Source of the DNA: Labrys wisconsinensis
GTDB taxonomy: Bacteria; Pseudomonadota; Alphaproteobacteria; Rhizobiales; Labraceae
Assembly (NCBI RefSeq): GCF_030814995.1
Contig: NZ_JAUSVX010000018.1
Coordinates: 1 to 64,000, forward strand
Reading direction: 5' to 3'
DNA: 64,000 nucleotides
This document shows, in pieces, positions 1 to 7,607 of this stretch (within the stretch, counting starts at the first letter, position 1; each line of letters begins with the position of its first letter). Both the position numbers and the translations under genes were made by a program. The notes below the pieces were generated by a model. It was not told the DNA's origin and did not search any database. It worked only from the letters and a program-made list of their open reading frames with translations.

Positions 1-1652
1 ACCGACTTGCCCGAGCCGGTGGTGCCGGCCACGAGCAGGTGCGGCATCTTCTCCAATTGGGCGATCACCGGCTCGCCGCCGATGGTCTTGCCCAGAGCCA
101 GGGCGAGCTTGAACTTCGACTTCTCGAAATCCTGGGAGGCGATCAGCTCGCGGAAATACACCATCTCGCGCTTGGCATTGGGCAACTCGATGCCGATGAC
201 GTTGCGCCCGGGCACCACGGCGACGCGGGCCGAGAGAGCCGACATCGAACGGGCGATGTCGTCGGCGAGGCCGATCACCCGCGAGGACTTGATCCCCGGC
301 GCCGGCTCCAGCTCGTACAGCGTCACCACCGGGCCGGGCCGCACATGGATGATCTCGCCGCGGATGCCGAAATCCTCCAGCACGCTCTCCAAGAGCCGTG
401 CATTCTGCTCCAACGCCTCCGTCGAGACCACCGCGCCGACCTGCTTGCGCGGCTCGGCCAGCAGCGAGATCGGCGGAAACTCCCAGCGGTCGTGGCCGAG
501 CAGGTCGGGCTGGCGCTCCAGCTCGGCCCGGCGGCCGGGCTTGGGCGGAGCGGCGGGCATCGAGACGCGGCTCGTCGCCGGGGCGGGCGTCTCGCGCTCG
601 GCCGCCTCGGCGGCGCTCATCAGCCGGCGGGCGGGCGCGGCCGGCGACGCCGGCCGGCGCGTCGGCTCGGCGGCGAAGGGCGGCGCATCCGGCTCGTCCA
701 TGTCGGGCGGCAGGTCGAAATCCGGTTCGTCGAGGGCGACGGCCTGGTTGGGACGGCGCGCATCCGGGCGCGGCGTGGTGCGGGGCGCCAGCGTCGGCTC
801 GCGCCGGCCCGGCGGCGCGTCGACCAGGTAGTCGGACGGCTCGATGCGGGCCAGCACGTCGCCGATGCCGATGCGCCGGCCGTCCTCGCGCGCCCCGGCG
901 CGCTCGCGGCGCGGGCGGCGGCGGGTCAGGGCGTGCTTGAGGGTGAGCACCCAGTGCATGAGCGCACCGAGGGAGACGGCGCGCCGTTCCTCCTCGTCGT
1001 CCTCCTCATAGGCCGGCAGGCGCGGCTCGCCACGCATGCGGATCGGCATCTGCGGCGCTCGCTGCTCCGGCCGCGGCCGGTGGCAGAAGAAGCCCGAGGC
1101 GACGACCAGCGCCGCCATCATGCCGGCGCCGAGCGCCAGGGTGAGCAGGCTCTGGCCGAACCCGGCGCCGCGGGTGAAGAACAGGATGGCGGGAACGCCG
1201 AAGACCCAGTCGCCGACGACGCCGCCAAGGCCGGTCGGCAGCGGCCAGCGCTGCGTCACGGGGAAGCCGGCGGCAAAGCCCGCGGCGAGGGCCGAGCCGA
1301 GGATCCAGGTCGAGAGCCGCAGCTTCTCCGAATCGACCAGCTTGTGGGCGAGCAGGCGCCAGCCCCAGAAGGCGAGCGGCAGCAGCACCGCGACGGCGCC
1401 GAGGCCGAAGAGCTGCATCATGATGTCGGCGACCGCCGCGCCCGGCGCGCCGAGCCAGTTGCGCACCGGCCCGGCGGTGGCGTGGTTGAGGCTGGGATCC
1501 TGGACCGACCAGGTGGAGAGGGCGATGGCGGTGAGGCCCGCCAGCGCCAGCAGCGCCATGCCGCCGAGCTCGGTGAGGCGGCGCGCCAGCATGCCGCGCA
1601 CCTCGTCTGGCAGGGAATAGCTCCGGGAGAAGCCGCGTCTGGTGGTCCGCAT
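1..1652 (-). CDS. ftsK: DNA translocase FtsK, 5' part (runs off window)
   Basis: Septum-anchored DNA pump that moves chromosome ends through the closing division site. About 550 residues are visible. The N-terminal 200 or so residues hold several hydrophobic helices, followed by a Pro/Arg/Ala-rich acidic linker (roughly 200-400). The start of the translocase domain follows, with the segment ELEPAPGIKSSRVIGLADD and a Walker A motif (GTTGSGKS, residues 543-550) at the very edge. The Walker B and gamma domains lie outside the window. The ATG at 1652 is chosen because it opens with a short basic stretch before the first membrane helix. It is transcribed away from the neighbouring LysR gene, with about 90 nt between them. 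Family assignment is secure. Confidence 0.93.
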   Translation of the reverse strand, partial: MRTTRRGFSRSYSLPDEVRGMLARRLTELGGMALLALAGLTAIALSTWSVQDPSLNHATAGPVRNWLGAPGAAVADIMMQLFGLGAVAVLLPLAFWGWRLLAHKLVDSEKLRLSTWILGSALAAGFAAGFPVTQRWPLPTGLGGVVGDWVFGVPAILFFTRGAGFGQSLLTLALGAGMMAALVVASGFFCHRPRPEQRAPQMPIRMRGEPRLPAYEEDDEEERRAVSLGALMHWVLTLKHALTRRRPRRERAGAREDGRRIGIGDVLARIEPSDYLVDAPPGRREPTLAPRTTPRPDARRPNQAVALDEPDFDLPPDMDEPDAPPFAAEPTRRPASPAAPARRLMSAAEAAERETPAPATSRVSMPAAPPKPGRRAELERQPDLLGHDRWEFPPISLLAEPRKQVGAVVSTEALEQNARLLESVLEDFGIRGEIIHVRPGPVVTLYELEPAPGIKSSRVIGLADDIARSMSALSARVAVVPGRNVIGIELPNAKREMVYFRELIASQDFEKSKFKLALALGKTIGGEPVIAQLEKMPHLLVAGTTGSGKS

Positions 1653-1731
1653 CACCGAGCCTCGAAACAGGGGGCCCGGCGCCAACCCAACGCCACGCCA
1701 CCAAACCTGGCCCGAGACTAGGCAGCCGCGG

Positions 1732-1746
1732 TTAAGGGGCGGTTTA
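1732..1746 (-). promoter_or_regulatory. Possible CtrA-type box upstream of ftsK
   Basis: The plus strand reads TTAA, seven bases, TTTA, one mismatch from the alphaproteobacterial CtrA consensus TTAA-N7-TTAA. It lies 80 nt upstream of the ftsK start and overlaps the stop codon of the LysR gene. That this is a CtrA site is inference from the motif only. Confidence 0.3.
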
Positions 1747-2739
1747 TGGTTGAGCGCTCGTTAAAGCCGCGATCGGCCGGGCCGGCTCCGACGGCCGGAG
1801 CAGGCCGGCCAGCGATGCGCCGGGAGCGGCGCGCTTGCACGGCCGCCACACGGCGAGGCGGGCGCGCAGGTCGGCGATCAGCCAGCGTCCGGCGCGGCCG
1901 AGCCGGTCGTCGCCGCGGCGCACCGCGTGCAGGGCCAGCACGAAGCCTTCGCTCTCGGGGATGACGAGGGGGCGCAGCCGGCCGGCGTCGATATGCTCCT
2001 CGACCAGGTGGATCGGCATGTGGCACCAGCCGAAGCCGGCCAGGAGGAAGTCGAGCCGGGTGGTGAGGTCGGCGAAGCGCCAGACCCGCGGGGAGTAGAT
2101 GTGGCCGCGCAGGTTCGGCGTCAGCGACGAGCGGTCGGTGAGGATGAGCTGCGTGTGGCGCTCCAGCGCGGCGCGGCCGACCGGCCCGGGCTCCTGCGCC
2201 AGGGGATGGCCGGCGGCGACCACGGGCACCATGGCGATGTGGGTGAGCAGGTCGGCTTCGAGGTCCTCGGCGCCGGTGGCGAGGATGGTGTAGATCGCCA
2301 GCCGCACCATGCCGTCGCGCAGGCGCTGCTCCGGCGCGCCGAGGCCCTCGGTGAACAGGGCCACCGGCAGGCCGGGGAAGGTCTGCTGCAGCGCCTTGAG
2401 GCTCGCGGTCAGCACCTCGCTGGGAAAGACCGCGTCGACCGCCAGGGTCAGCTCCGGCTCCACCCCGTCGGCGATGGCCTCGGCCCGGTGGCGCAGGGCG
2501 GCGGCGCGGCGCAGCACCTGGCGCGCCTCCTCGACCATGGCCAGGCCGGCTTCGGTGACCACAGGCGTCTTGCCCGACCGGTCGAACAGGACAAGGCTGA
2601 GCGTCTCCTCCAGGGTCTGCACCGTCTGGCTGATGGCGGACTGGACGCGGCCGAGCCGGCGCGCCGCGCCGGAGAAGCTGCCGGTCTCGACCACGGCGAC
2701 CAGCACCTTGAGCTGGGTGAGTGTCAGAGCATCTATCAT
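1744..2739 (-). CDS. LysR-family transcriptional regulator
   Basis: A 331-residue LysR-type regulator. Residues 1-62 form the winged HTH ([19 protein letters not shown]..., then [14 protein letters not shown]). The rest is the periplasmic-binding-like effector domain, including the usual [11 protein letters not shown] segment. It is divergent from the RutE-like reductase that starts 92 nt away, the standard arrangement for a LysR protein and its target. The C-terminal tail (about 25 residues, Pro/Ala/Arg rich) is longer than usual. The ATG at 2739 directly precedes the HTH. The effector cannot be predicted. Confidence 0.9.
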   Translation of the reverse strand: MIDALTLTQLKVLVAVVETGSFSGAARRLGRVQSAISQTVQTLEETLSLVLFDRSGKTPVVTEAGLAMVEEARQVLRRAAALRHRAEAIADGVEPELTLAVDAVFPSEVLTASLKALQQTFPGLPVALFTEGLGAPEQRLRDGMVRLAIYTILATGAEDLEADLLTHIAMVPVVAAGHPLAQEPGPVGRAALERHTQLILTDRSSLTPNLRGHIYSPRVWRFADLTTRLDFLLAGFGWCHMPIHLVEEHIDAGRLRPLVIPESEGFVLALHAVRRGDDRLGRAGRWLIADLRARLAVWRPCKRAAPGASLAGLLRPSEPARPIAALTSAQP

Positions 2740-2777
2740 CTCGCCCGATAGTTCATATCATTATTTGTCCAATTGCA

Positions 2778-2803
2778 ATGATGAATGTTGCACCGCACAT
2801 CAT
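2778..2803. promoter_or_regulatory. Inverted repeat in the LysR/rutE-like divergent promoter
   Basis: ATGATG (2778-2783) and CATCAT (2798-2803) form a perfect 6-bp inverted repeat with 14 nt between, in the AT-rich gap between the two divergent starts. Position and symmetry fit a LysR recognition site controlling both genes. Binding itself is inference. Confidence 0.35.
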
Positions 2804-2830
2804 GGGCGACATCCCATATGGAGATCCGCC

Positions 2831-3463
2831 ATGACCATTGCCGTCCGCAACGCGACCGCCGACGCCGGCAAGCTCGACGACAAGCTGGAGTCTCGGGCCC
2901 TCGACCAGCTCTTCCGCGAAGCCCGCACCCATAATGGCTGGCTCGACGTCGCGGTGCCCGACGCGCTGCTCGCCGAGGCCGTCGACCTTGCCAAGCTCGG
3001 GCCGACCGCGGCGAATTCCTCGCCGCTGCGCATCGTCTTCGTCCGCAGCCCCGAAGCCAAGCAGCGGCTGAAGCCCACCCTCGCCCCCGGCAATGTCGAC
3101 AAGACCATGGCGGCGCCGGTGACGGCGATCCTGGCCTATGACCGCAAGTTCTACGAGCATCTGCCGAGACTGTTCCCGCATGCCGACGCGCGGTCCTGGT
3201 TCGCCGGCAACGAGGCCTTTGCCGACGACAGCGCCTATCGCAACGGCACGCTGCAGGCCGCCTATTTCATCCTGGCACTCCGTGCCGTCGGCCTCGACGC
3301 CGGTCCGATGGGGGGCTTCGACGCCGCCAAGGTCGACGCCGAGTTCTTCCCGGGCGGCCAGGTGAAGTCGAACATCCTGGTCAATATCGGCTATGGCGAC
3401 GCGTCCAAGCTCTACCCGCGCAGCCCGCGCTTCGCCTTCGAGGAAATCGCCTCGATCGTCTGA
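2831..3463 (+). CDS. Malonic semialdehyde reductase, RutE/HadB-type nitroreductase
   Basis: A 210-residue FMN-dependent nitroreductase-fold protein. It carries hallmarks of the RutE/HadB subgroup: [18 protein letters not shown] near residue 60, the [15 protein letters not shown] segment, [16 protein letters not shown], and the C-terminal LVNIGYGD and SPRFAFEE motifs. RutE reduces malonic semialdehyde to 3-hydroxypropionate during pyrimidine degradation. No other rut gene is nearby, so here it may be a stand-alone NAD(P)H oxidoreductase for a small aldehyde, enone or nitro compound. The ATG at 2831 gives the family length plus a short N-terminal extension. It is probably controlled by the divergent LysR protein. 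Confidence 0.85.
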   Translation: MTIAVRNATADAGKLDDKLESRALDQLFREARTHNGWLDVAVPDALLAEAVDLAKLGPTAANSSPLRIVFVRSPEAKQRLKPTLAPGNVDKTMAAPVTAILAYDRKFYEHLPRLFPHADARSWFAGNEAFADDSAYRNGTLQAAYFILALRAVGLDAGPMGGFDAAKVDAEFFPGGQVKSNILVNIGYGDASKLYPRSPRFAFEEIASIV

Positions 3464-3469
3464 GGCGGC

Positions 3470-4147
3470 TCAGGCCGCCATCGCCCCGTCGTCGTCGAGC
3501 TTGCTGATCAGGCGTTCGATGACGCGGGCGTTGACGTCGCTCTGGGCGGCGAGGTCGACCATCTCGCGGGCGACCACGGTGAAGCCGAGCCCGTGCTCGC
3601 CGGCGCGCACCGCCTCCAGCCGGGCGTTGAGCGCGAGCAGGCGCAGCGTCTTCAGCGTCTTCATGATCTCGCCGGTGGCGCTGGCGATCTCGCGCGCCGC
3701 CTGGGCCCGGCCGCCGATATCGGCCTGGCTCTTCACGTCGAGGATGACGCCGTCGAGATAGGCGGTCTCGCCGGTGGCGGGATCGTGGTAGGCGCCGCCG
3801 GTCTCGAAGATCGGCCGCCATTCTCCGCTCCTGGCCTTCAGCCGGTAATGGATGCGCCAGCGCTGCCCCGTGGCAAGCGCCTCGGTCACCGCCTTGTCGA
3901 CCTTCGCCTGGTCGTCGGGATGGGTGATGGCGGTGAAGGACTGCCGGGTCGAGATGAACCAGTCCGCGTCATAGCCCAGCGTCGGGGTGAAGCCCGACGA
4001 CAGGTGCAGCATGGTGAAGTCCTTGTCGTTGAGGCAGCGGTAGAAGAAGCCGTCGATCTTGTCGGCGATGCTGCCGACGAGGCTCTGCGTATGGTCGACT
4101 TCGGCCACCATCCCATCGATTCCCAAACGTTTGCGACACTTCGGCAC
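3470..4147 (-). CDS. Soluble PAS protein with a chemoreceptor-tip (MCP-like) helix pair
   Basis: 225 residues with no membrane segment or HAMP domain. Residues about 25-140 are a PAS_3-type fold (FFYRCLNDKDFTMLHLSSGF, ITHPDDQAKV, then WRIHYRLKARSGEW). Residues about 150-215 resemble the cytoplasmic hairpin tip of methyl-accepting chemotaxis proteins (LRLLALNARLEAVRAGEHG, then FTVVAREMVDLA). The helical bundle that normally flanks the tip is very short, and the usual Arg after Gly at the tip is Leu (GLGF). It may feed a PAS-sensed signal into chemosensory or cyclase machinery, or simply dimerise. It converges on the reductase gene 6 nt away. Function is not established. Confidence 0.75.
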   Translation of the reverse strand: MPKCRKRLGIDGMVAEVDHTQSLVGSIADKIDGFFYRCLNDKDFTMLHLSSGFTPTLGYDADWFISTRQSFTAITHPDDQAKVDKAVTEALATGQRWRIHYRLKARSGEWRPIFETGGAYHDPATGETAYLDGVILDVKSQADIGGRAQAAREIASATGEIMKTLKTLRLLALNARLEAVRAGEHGLGFTVVAREMVDLAAQSDVNARVIERLISKLDDDGAMAA

Positions 4148-4158
4148 AGGTTAGGACA

Positions 4159-4179
4159 TTAACCCTAACGCTGGGTTAA
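4159..4179 (-). promoter_or_regulatory. TTAACCC/GGGTTAA inverted repeat, CtrA-like, upstream of the PAS/MCP-like gene
   Basis: TTAACCC (4159-4165) and GGGTTAA (4173-4179) form a perfect 7-bp inverted repeat with a 7-nt spacer, 12 nt upstream of the gene start. Read on the minus strand it also gives TTAA-N7-TTAG, one mismatch from the CtrA consensus. CtrA control would suit a motility-related gene, but this is inference. Confidence 0.35.
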
Positions 4180-4268
4180 GCGACAGGAATGCCACGCCGG
4201 CCGGGGAAGCGCACGCGGCCCGCGGCGCCGCTTGCCGCCCGGGCGCGCCGGGTACATTGTGCGCTGCG

Positions 4269-5012
4269 ATGCTCATTCCGCTCTACGACGACAATCCGGT
4301 CCGCCGTATCTCGCACGCCTACGTCAACTGGGCGCTGATCGCGGTCAATGTCTTCGTCTATGCGATCTTCCAGTCCGGCCACGTGCTCGGCGTCAAGCTC
4401 GCCGACGCCACCTCGATCTCCTTCGGCATGATCCCGGTGGTGCTGTTCCACCAGATGGACCTGCCGGCCGAATATGTGGTGATCCCGCAATGGCTGACGC
4501 CGGTGACCTCGTCCTTCCTGCACGGGTCCTGGATGCACCTGGCCGGCAACATGCTGTTCCTGTGGGTGTTCGGCGACAATGTCGAGGACGATCTCGGGCA
4601 TGTCCGCTACTTCGTGTTCTACATCGCCTGCGCCGCGCTGGCGGCCCTGGCCCATGCCTATATGCAGCCGCATTCGACCAGCCCGCTGATCGGCGCCTCG
4701 GGCGCGGTGTCGGGCGTCGTCGCCGCCTATGCCCTGCTGCATCCGAGGGTGAAGATCTGGGTGCTGGTGCTGTTCCGCATTCCCTTGAAGATGCGGGCGA
4801 TGTGGGCGATCGGCGTTTGGGTGCTGTTCCAGGCGGCCAACGCCTATTTCGCCGGGCCCGACGACGAGACCGCCTGGTATGCCCATCTCGGCGGCCTCGT
4901 CTCCGGCGCCGTGCTGACGCTCCTGCTCAAGCGCGCCGACGCCCCGCTCTTCGACCGCGGCGAGGCGCTGATCATGGAGGCCCCGCCGTCGGACGGCGAG
5001 CCGCCCCCGTGA
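4269..5012 (+). CDS. Rhomboid-family intramembrane serine protease
   Basis: A 247-residue polytopic membrane protein that cleaves transmembrane substrates within the bilayer. The catalytic GASG motif has its serine at residue 144, and the partner histidine is His206 in AHLGG. The HxxxN element (HLAGN, Asn94) in the second core helix stabilises the oxyanion. The RISHAYVNWALIAVNVFVY start is typical of proteobacterial rhomboids. The ATG at 4269 is preferred over an in-frame TTG 12 nt upstream because MIPLYDDNP-like openings are the family norm. The C-terminal tail is short and acidic. The substrate is unknown. Confidence 0.92.
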   Translation: MLIPLYDDNPVRRISHAYVNWALIAVNVFVYAIFQSGHVLGVKLADATSISFGMIPVVLFHQMDLPAEYVVIPQWLTPVTSSFLHGSWMHLAGNMLFLWVFGDNVEDDLGHVRYFVFYIACAALAALAHAYMQPHSTSPLIGASGAVSGVVAAYALLHPRVKIWVLVLFRIPLKMRAMWAIGVWVLFQAANAYFAGPDDETAWYAHLGGLVSGAVLTLLLKRADAPLFDRGEALIMEAPPSDGEPPP

Positions 5013-5014
5013 GG

Positions 5015-5030
5015 CCGGCCGAGGGCCGGT
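5015..5030 (+). terminator. Weak hairpin after the rhomboid gene
   Basis: CCGGCC (5015-5020), GAG, GGCCGG (5024-5029) followed by TTTC, immediately after the rhomboid stop codon. The stem is short and the T-run has only three T, so this is a tentative intrinsic terminator. Confidence 0.3.
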
Positions 5031-5046
5031 TTCGGCGCCGGACCGG

Positions 5047-5075
5047 TTGAAAAATCGATGGGGGAACACTAGGGT
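5047..5075 (+). promoter_or_regulatory. Candidate sigma-70 promoter for etfBA
   Basis: TTGAAA (5047-5052), a 17-nt spacer, then TAGGGT (5070-5075), about 140 nt upstream of etfB. The -35 match is good and the -10 match is poor. Confidence 0.25.
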
Positions 5076-5213
5076 CCCCGCCGCCATCGGACGCCGGACA
5101 GTGCGATCGCGACGCGGCGTGTCGGTTCGCCGCTAGCAGACGATCCGCAAGCCCCCTATCCGGTCGCCCAGCTGTTTTTCACCCGACATGGCCTGTCGCC
5201 CTGGAGGAAGTCC

Positions 5214-5963
5214 ATGAAAGTCCTGGTGCCCGTGAAGCGGGTGGTCGACTACAACGTGAAGATCCGGGTGAAGGCTGATGGCTCCGGGGTTGACCTCGCC
5301 AACGTGAAGATGTCGATGAACCCGTTCGACGAGATCGGGGTCGAGGAGGCGCTGCGCCTGCGCGAGGCGGGCAAGGCGAGCGAGGTTGTGGTGGTGTCGA
5401 TCGGGCCGGCGCAGGCGGCCGAGACGCTGCGCACGGGCCTGGCGATGGGGGCCGACCGCGGCATCCTGGTCAAGACCGACGCCACGGTGGAGCCGCTGGC
5501 GGTGGCCAAGATCCTCAAGGCGGTGGTGGAGAAGGAAGCGCCCGGGCTGGTGATCCTGGGCAAGCAGGCGATCGACGACGACATGAACGCCACCGGCCAG
5601 ATGCTGGCGGCGCTGCTGGGCTGGCCGCAGGGCACCTTCGCCAGCAAGGTCGAGGTGCTGGACGGCGCCCTCGACGTGACCCGCGAGGTCGACGGCGGCC
5701 TGCAGACGGTGTCGCTGACGCTGCCGGCGATCGTGACGACGGACCTTCGCCTCAACGAGCCGCGCTATGCCTCGCTGCCCAACATCATGAAGGCGAAGAA
5801 GAAGCCGATCGACGAGACCTCGCCGGAGGCGCTCGGCGTCGACGCGGCGCCGCGCCTGACGGTTCTGAAGACGGTGGAGCCGCCGGCGCGCCAGGCCGGC
5901 AAGAAGGTCGGCTCGGTGGCCGAGCTGGTCGAGAAGCTCAAGACCGAAGCCGGCGTGATCTGA
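5214..5963 (+). CDS. etfB: Electron transfer flavoprotein subunit beta
   Basis: The 249-residue small subunit of ETF, the soluble carrier that takes electrons from acyl-CoA dehydrogenases and dimethylglycine/sarcosine dehydrogenases to ETF:quinone oxidoreductase. The family start [19 protein letters not shown], the [11 protein letters not shown] segment and the ETF-beta signature region ([21 protein letters not shown]) are all present. A strong Shine-Dalgarno (GGAGGAAG) precedes the ATG. etfA follows after 22 nt, so the two form an operon. The dimethylglycine dehydrogenase-like enzyme at 35.3-37.7 kb is a plausible electron donor. Confidence 0.97.
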   Translation: MKVLVPVKRVVDYNVKIRVKADGSGVDLANVKMSMNPFDEIGVEEALRLREAGKASEVVVVSIGPAQAAETLRTGLAMGADRGILVKTDATVEPLAVAKILKAVVEKEAPGLVILGKQAIDDDMNATGQMLAALLGWPQGTFASKVEVLDGALDVTREVDGGLQTVSLTLPAIVTTDLRLNEPRYASLPNIMKAKKKPIDETSPEALGVDAAPRLTVLKTVEPPARQAGKKVGSVAELVEKLKTEAGVI

Positions 5964-5985
5964 GGCAGGGAAAGGGAAGACCGAC

Positions 5986-6930
5986 ATGACCACGCTTCTC
6001 GTCGCCGAACAGGACAACGGCACCCTCAAGGACGTGACCGCCAAGGCGCTGACCGCGGCCCGGGCGATCGGCAGCGACGTGCATGTGCTCGTCGTCGGCG
6101 CAGGCGCCGCCAAGGCGGCCGAAGCCGCCGCCCGGCTGGAGGGCGTCGCCAAGGTGCTGACATCGGACGATGCGGCCACCGCCCATCGCCTGGCCGAGCC
6201 GACGGCCGCCCTGATCGTCTCCCTCGCCGGCAATTACGACGCGATCCTCGCCCCCTCGACCGCGGCCTGGAAGAACGTGCTGCCGCGCGTGGCGGCGCTG
6301 CTCGACGTCATGCAGATCTCCGACATCATCGCCGTCGTCGCGCCCGACACGTTCGAGCGGCCGATCTATGCCGGCAACGCGGTGCAGACCGTGCGCTCCA
6401 GCGACGCCAGGAAGGTGATCACCGTGCGCACCGCCTCCTTCGCCGCCACGGGCGAGGGCGGCTCGGCCCCGATCGAGGCGGCGGCGGCCGCGGCCGATCC
6501 GGGCCTGTCCAGCTTCAAGGGCGAGGCGCTGGCCAAGTCCGAGCGGCCGGAGCTGGCCTCGGCCAAGATCATCATCTCCGGCGGCCGGGCGATGCAGAAC
6601 CGCGAGAACTTCACCACCTATATCGAGCCGGTGGCCGACAAGCTCGGCGCGGCGATGGGCGCCTCGCGCGCCGCGGTGGATGCGGGCTACGCCCCGAACG
6701 ACTGGCAGGTCGGCCAGACCGGCAAGGTCGTCGCCCCGGACCTCTACATCGCCGTCGGCATTTCCGGCGCCATCCAGCACCTGGCCGGCATGAAGGATTC
6801 GAAGGTCATCGTCGCCATCAACAAGGACGAGGAGGCGCCGATCTTCCAGGTCGCCGACTACGGCCTCGTCGCCGACCTCTATCAGGCTCTCCCCGAGCTC
6901 AAGGCCGAGCTGGAGAAGCTCGGCAAGTGA
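5986..6930 (+). CDS. etfA: Electron transfer flavoprotein subunit alpha
   Basis: The 314-residue large subunit of ETF, which binds the redox-active FAD between its C-terminal domain and EtfB. The FAD-binding C-terminal half shows [14 protein letters not shown], the segment from [19 protein letters not shown] on to [19 protein letters not shown], and [20 protein letters not shown], all diagnostic. The start [20 protein letters not shown] is typical. It is translated from an AAGGGAAG ribosome-binding site, 22 nt after etfB. Confidence 0.97.
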   Translation: MTTLLVAEQDNGTLKDVTAKALTAARAIGSDVHVLVVGAGAAKAAEAAARLEGVAKVLTSDDAATAHRLAEPTAALIVSLAGNYDAILAPSTAAWKNVLPRVAALLDVMQISDIIAVVAPDTFERPIYAGNAVQTVRSSDARKVITVRTASFAATGEGGSAPIEAAAAAADPGLSSFKGEALAKSERPELASAKIIISGGRAMQNRENFTTYIEPVADKLGAAMGASRAAVDAGYAPNDWQVGQTGKVVAPDLYIAVGISGAIQHLAGMKDSKVIVAINKDEEAPIFQVADYGLVADLYQALPELKAELEKLGK

Positions 6931-7059
6931 AAGCGGGGCGAGGCGCTGCGCATGGTCTCGCCGGCCGGGCGGTGCAGCGCTTCGTCGCTGCGCCTTGACG
7001 GCGGGTTGCGTCGAGGCCACTTCATCCTTTAAAGTCCGTCAGATGCTTTATCGGTTTTC

Positions 7060-7536
7060 ATGATGCCCATGCCGGCGACGATCCGTTTCGACCACGCCCC
7101 CGAAGCCCCGCGCGGCGACACGCAGCGGACGGGGTGCCCGTTCCACGATGTGCGCTCGATGCTGCGTGATGTCGGCCTGCGGCCGACCCGCCAGCGCTTG
7201 GCGCTCGGCTGGCTGCTGTTCCAGAAGGGCGACCGGCACATCACCGCCGAAATCCTGCACGACGAGGCCACCCGCGCCCGCGTGCCGGTGTCGCTGGCCA
7301 CCGTCTACAACACCCTGCACCAGTTCACCGAGGTCGGGCTGCTGCGCGAGTTCGCGGTCGACGGCTCCAAGACCTATTTCGACACCAATGTCGACGAGCA
7401 CCATCATTACTTCGTCGAAGGCGACAACCAGGTGCTCGACATCCCCGGCGACCTCACCATGGCGGCCATGCCGGCAGTGCCGGAGGGCTACGAGATCAGC
7501 CGCGTCGACGTGATCGTGCGCCTGCGCAAGAAATAG
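7060..7536 (+). CDS. irr: Iron response regulator Irr (Fur family)
   Basis: A 158-residue Fur-superfamily regulator of the Irr branch, which in rhizobia represses or activates iron and heme genes and is destabilised by heme. The N-terminal heme regulatory motif GCPFHD (Cys26-Pro27) matches the degradable Bradyrhizobium-type protein. The winged helix follows (LRPTRQRLALGWLLF, VSLATVYNTLHQFTEVGLLR), then the His-rich DEHHHYFVEG segment and the ending ISRVDVIVRLRKK. Three in-frame ATGs (7060, 7063, 7069) lie close together. The first is given, and all leave the heme motif intact. It is transcribed alone. Confidence 0.93.
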   Translation: MMPMPATIRFDHAPEAPRGDTQRTGCPFHDVRSMLRDVGLRPTRQRLALGWLLFQKGDRHITAEILHDEATRARVPVSLATVYNTLHQFTEVGLLREFAVDGSKTYFDTNVDEHHHYFVEGDNQVLDIPGDLTMAAMPAVPEGYEISRVDVIVRLRKK

Positions 7537-7607
7537 GCGCCGCTCCTCTCCTCCGATCCCGGGCTGTCGCTGACGGATGCCGGCCGGCTGCATGTGCGCC
7601 CGGCGTG

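Noticed and set aside
39-1721. Long plus-strand frame (560 codons) opposite ftsK
   Set aside because: The minus strand encodes a clear FtsK with membrane helices and a Walker A. The plus frame is rich in His/Arg/Gln with no motif, typical of antisense frames at high GC.
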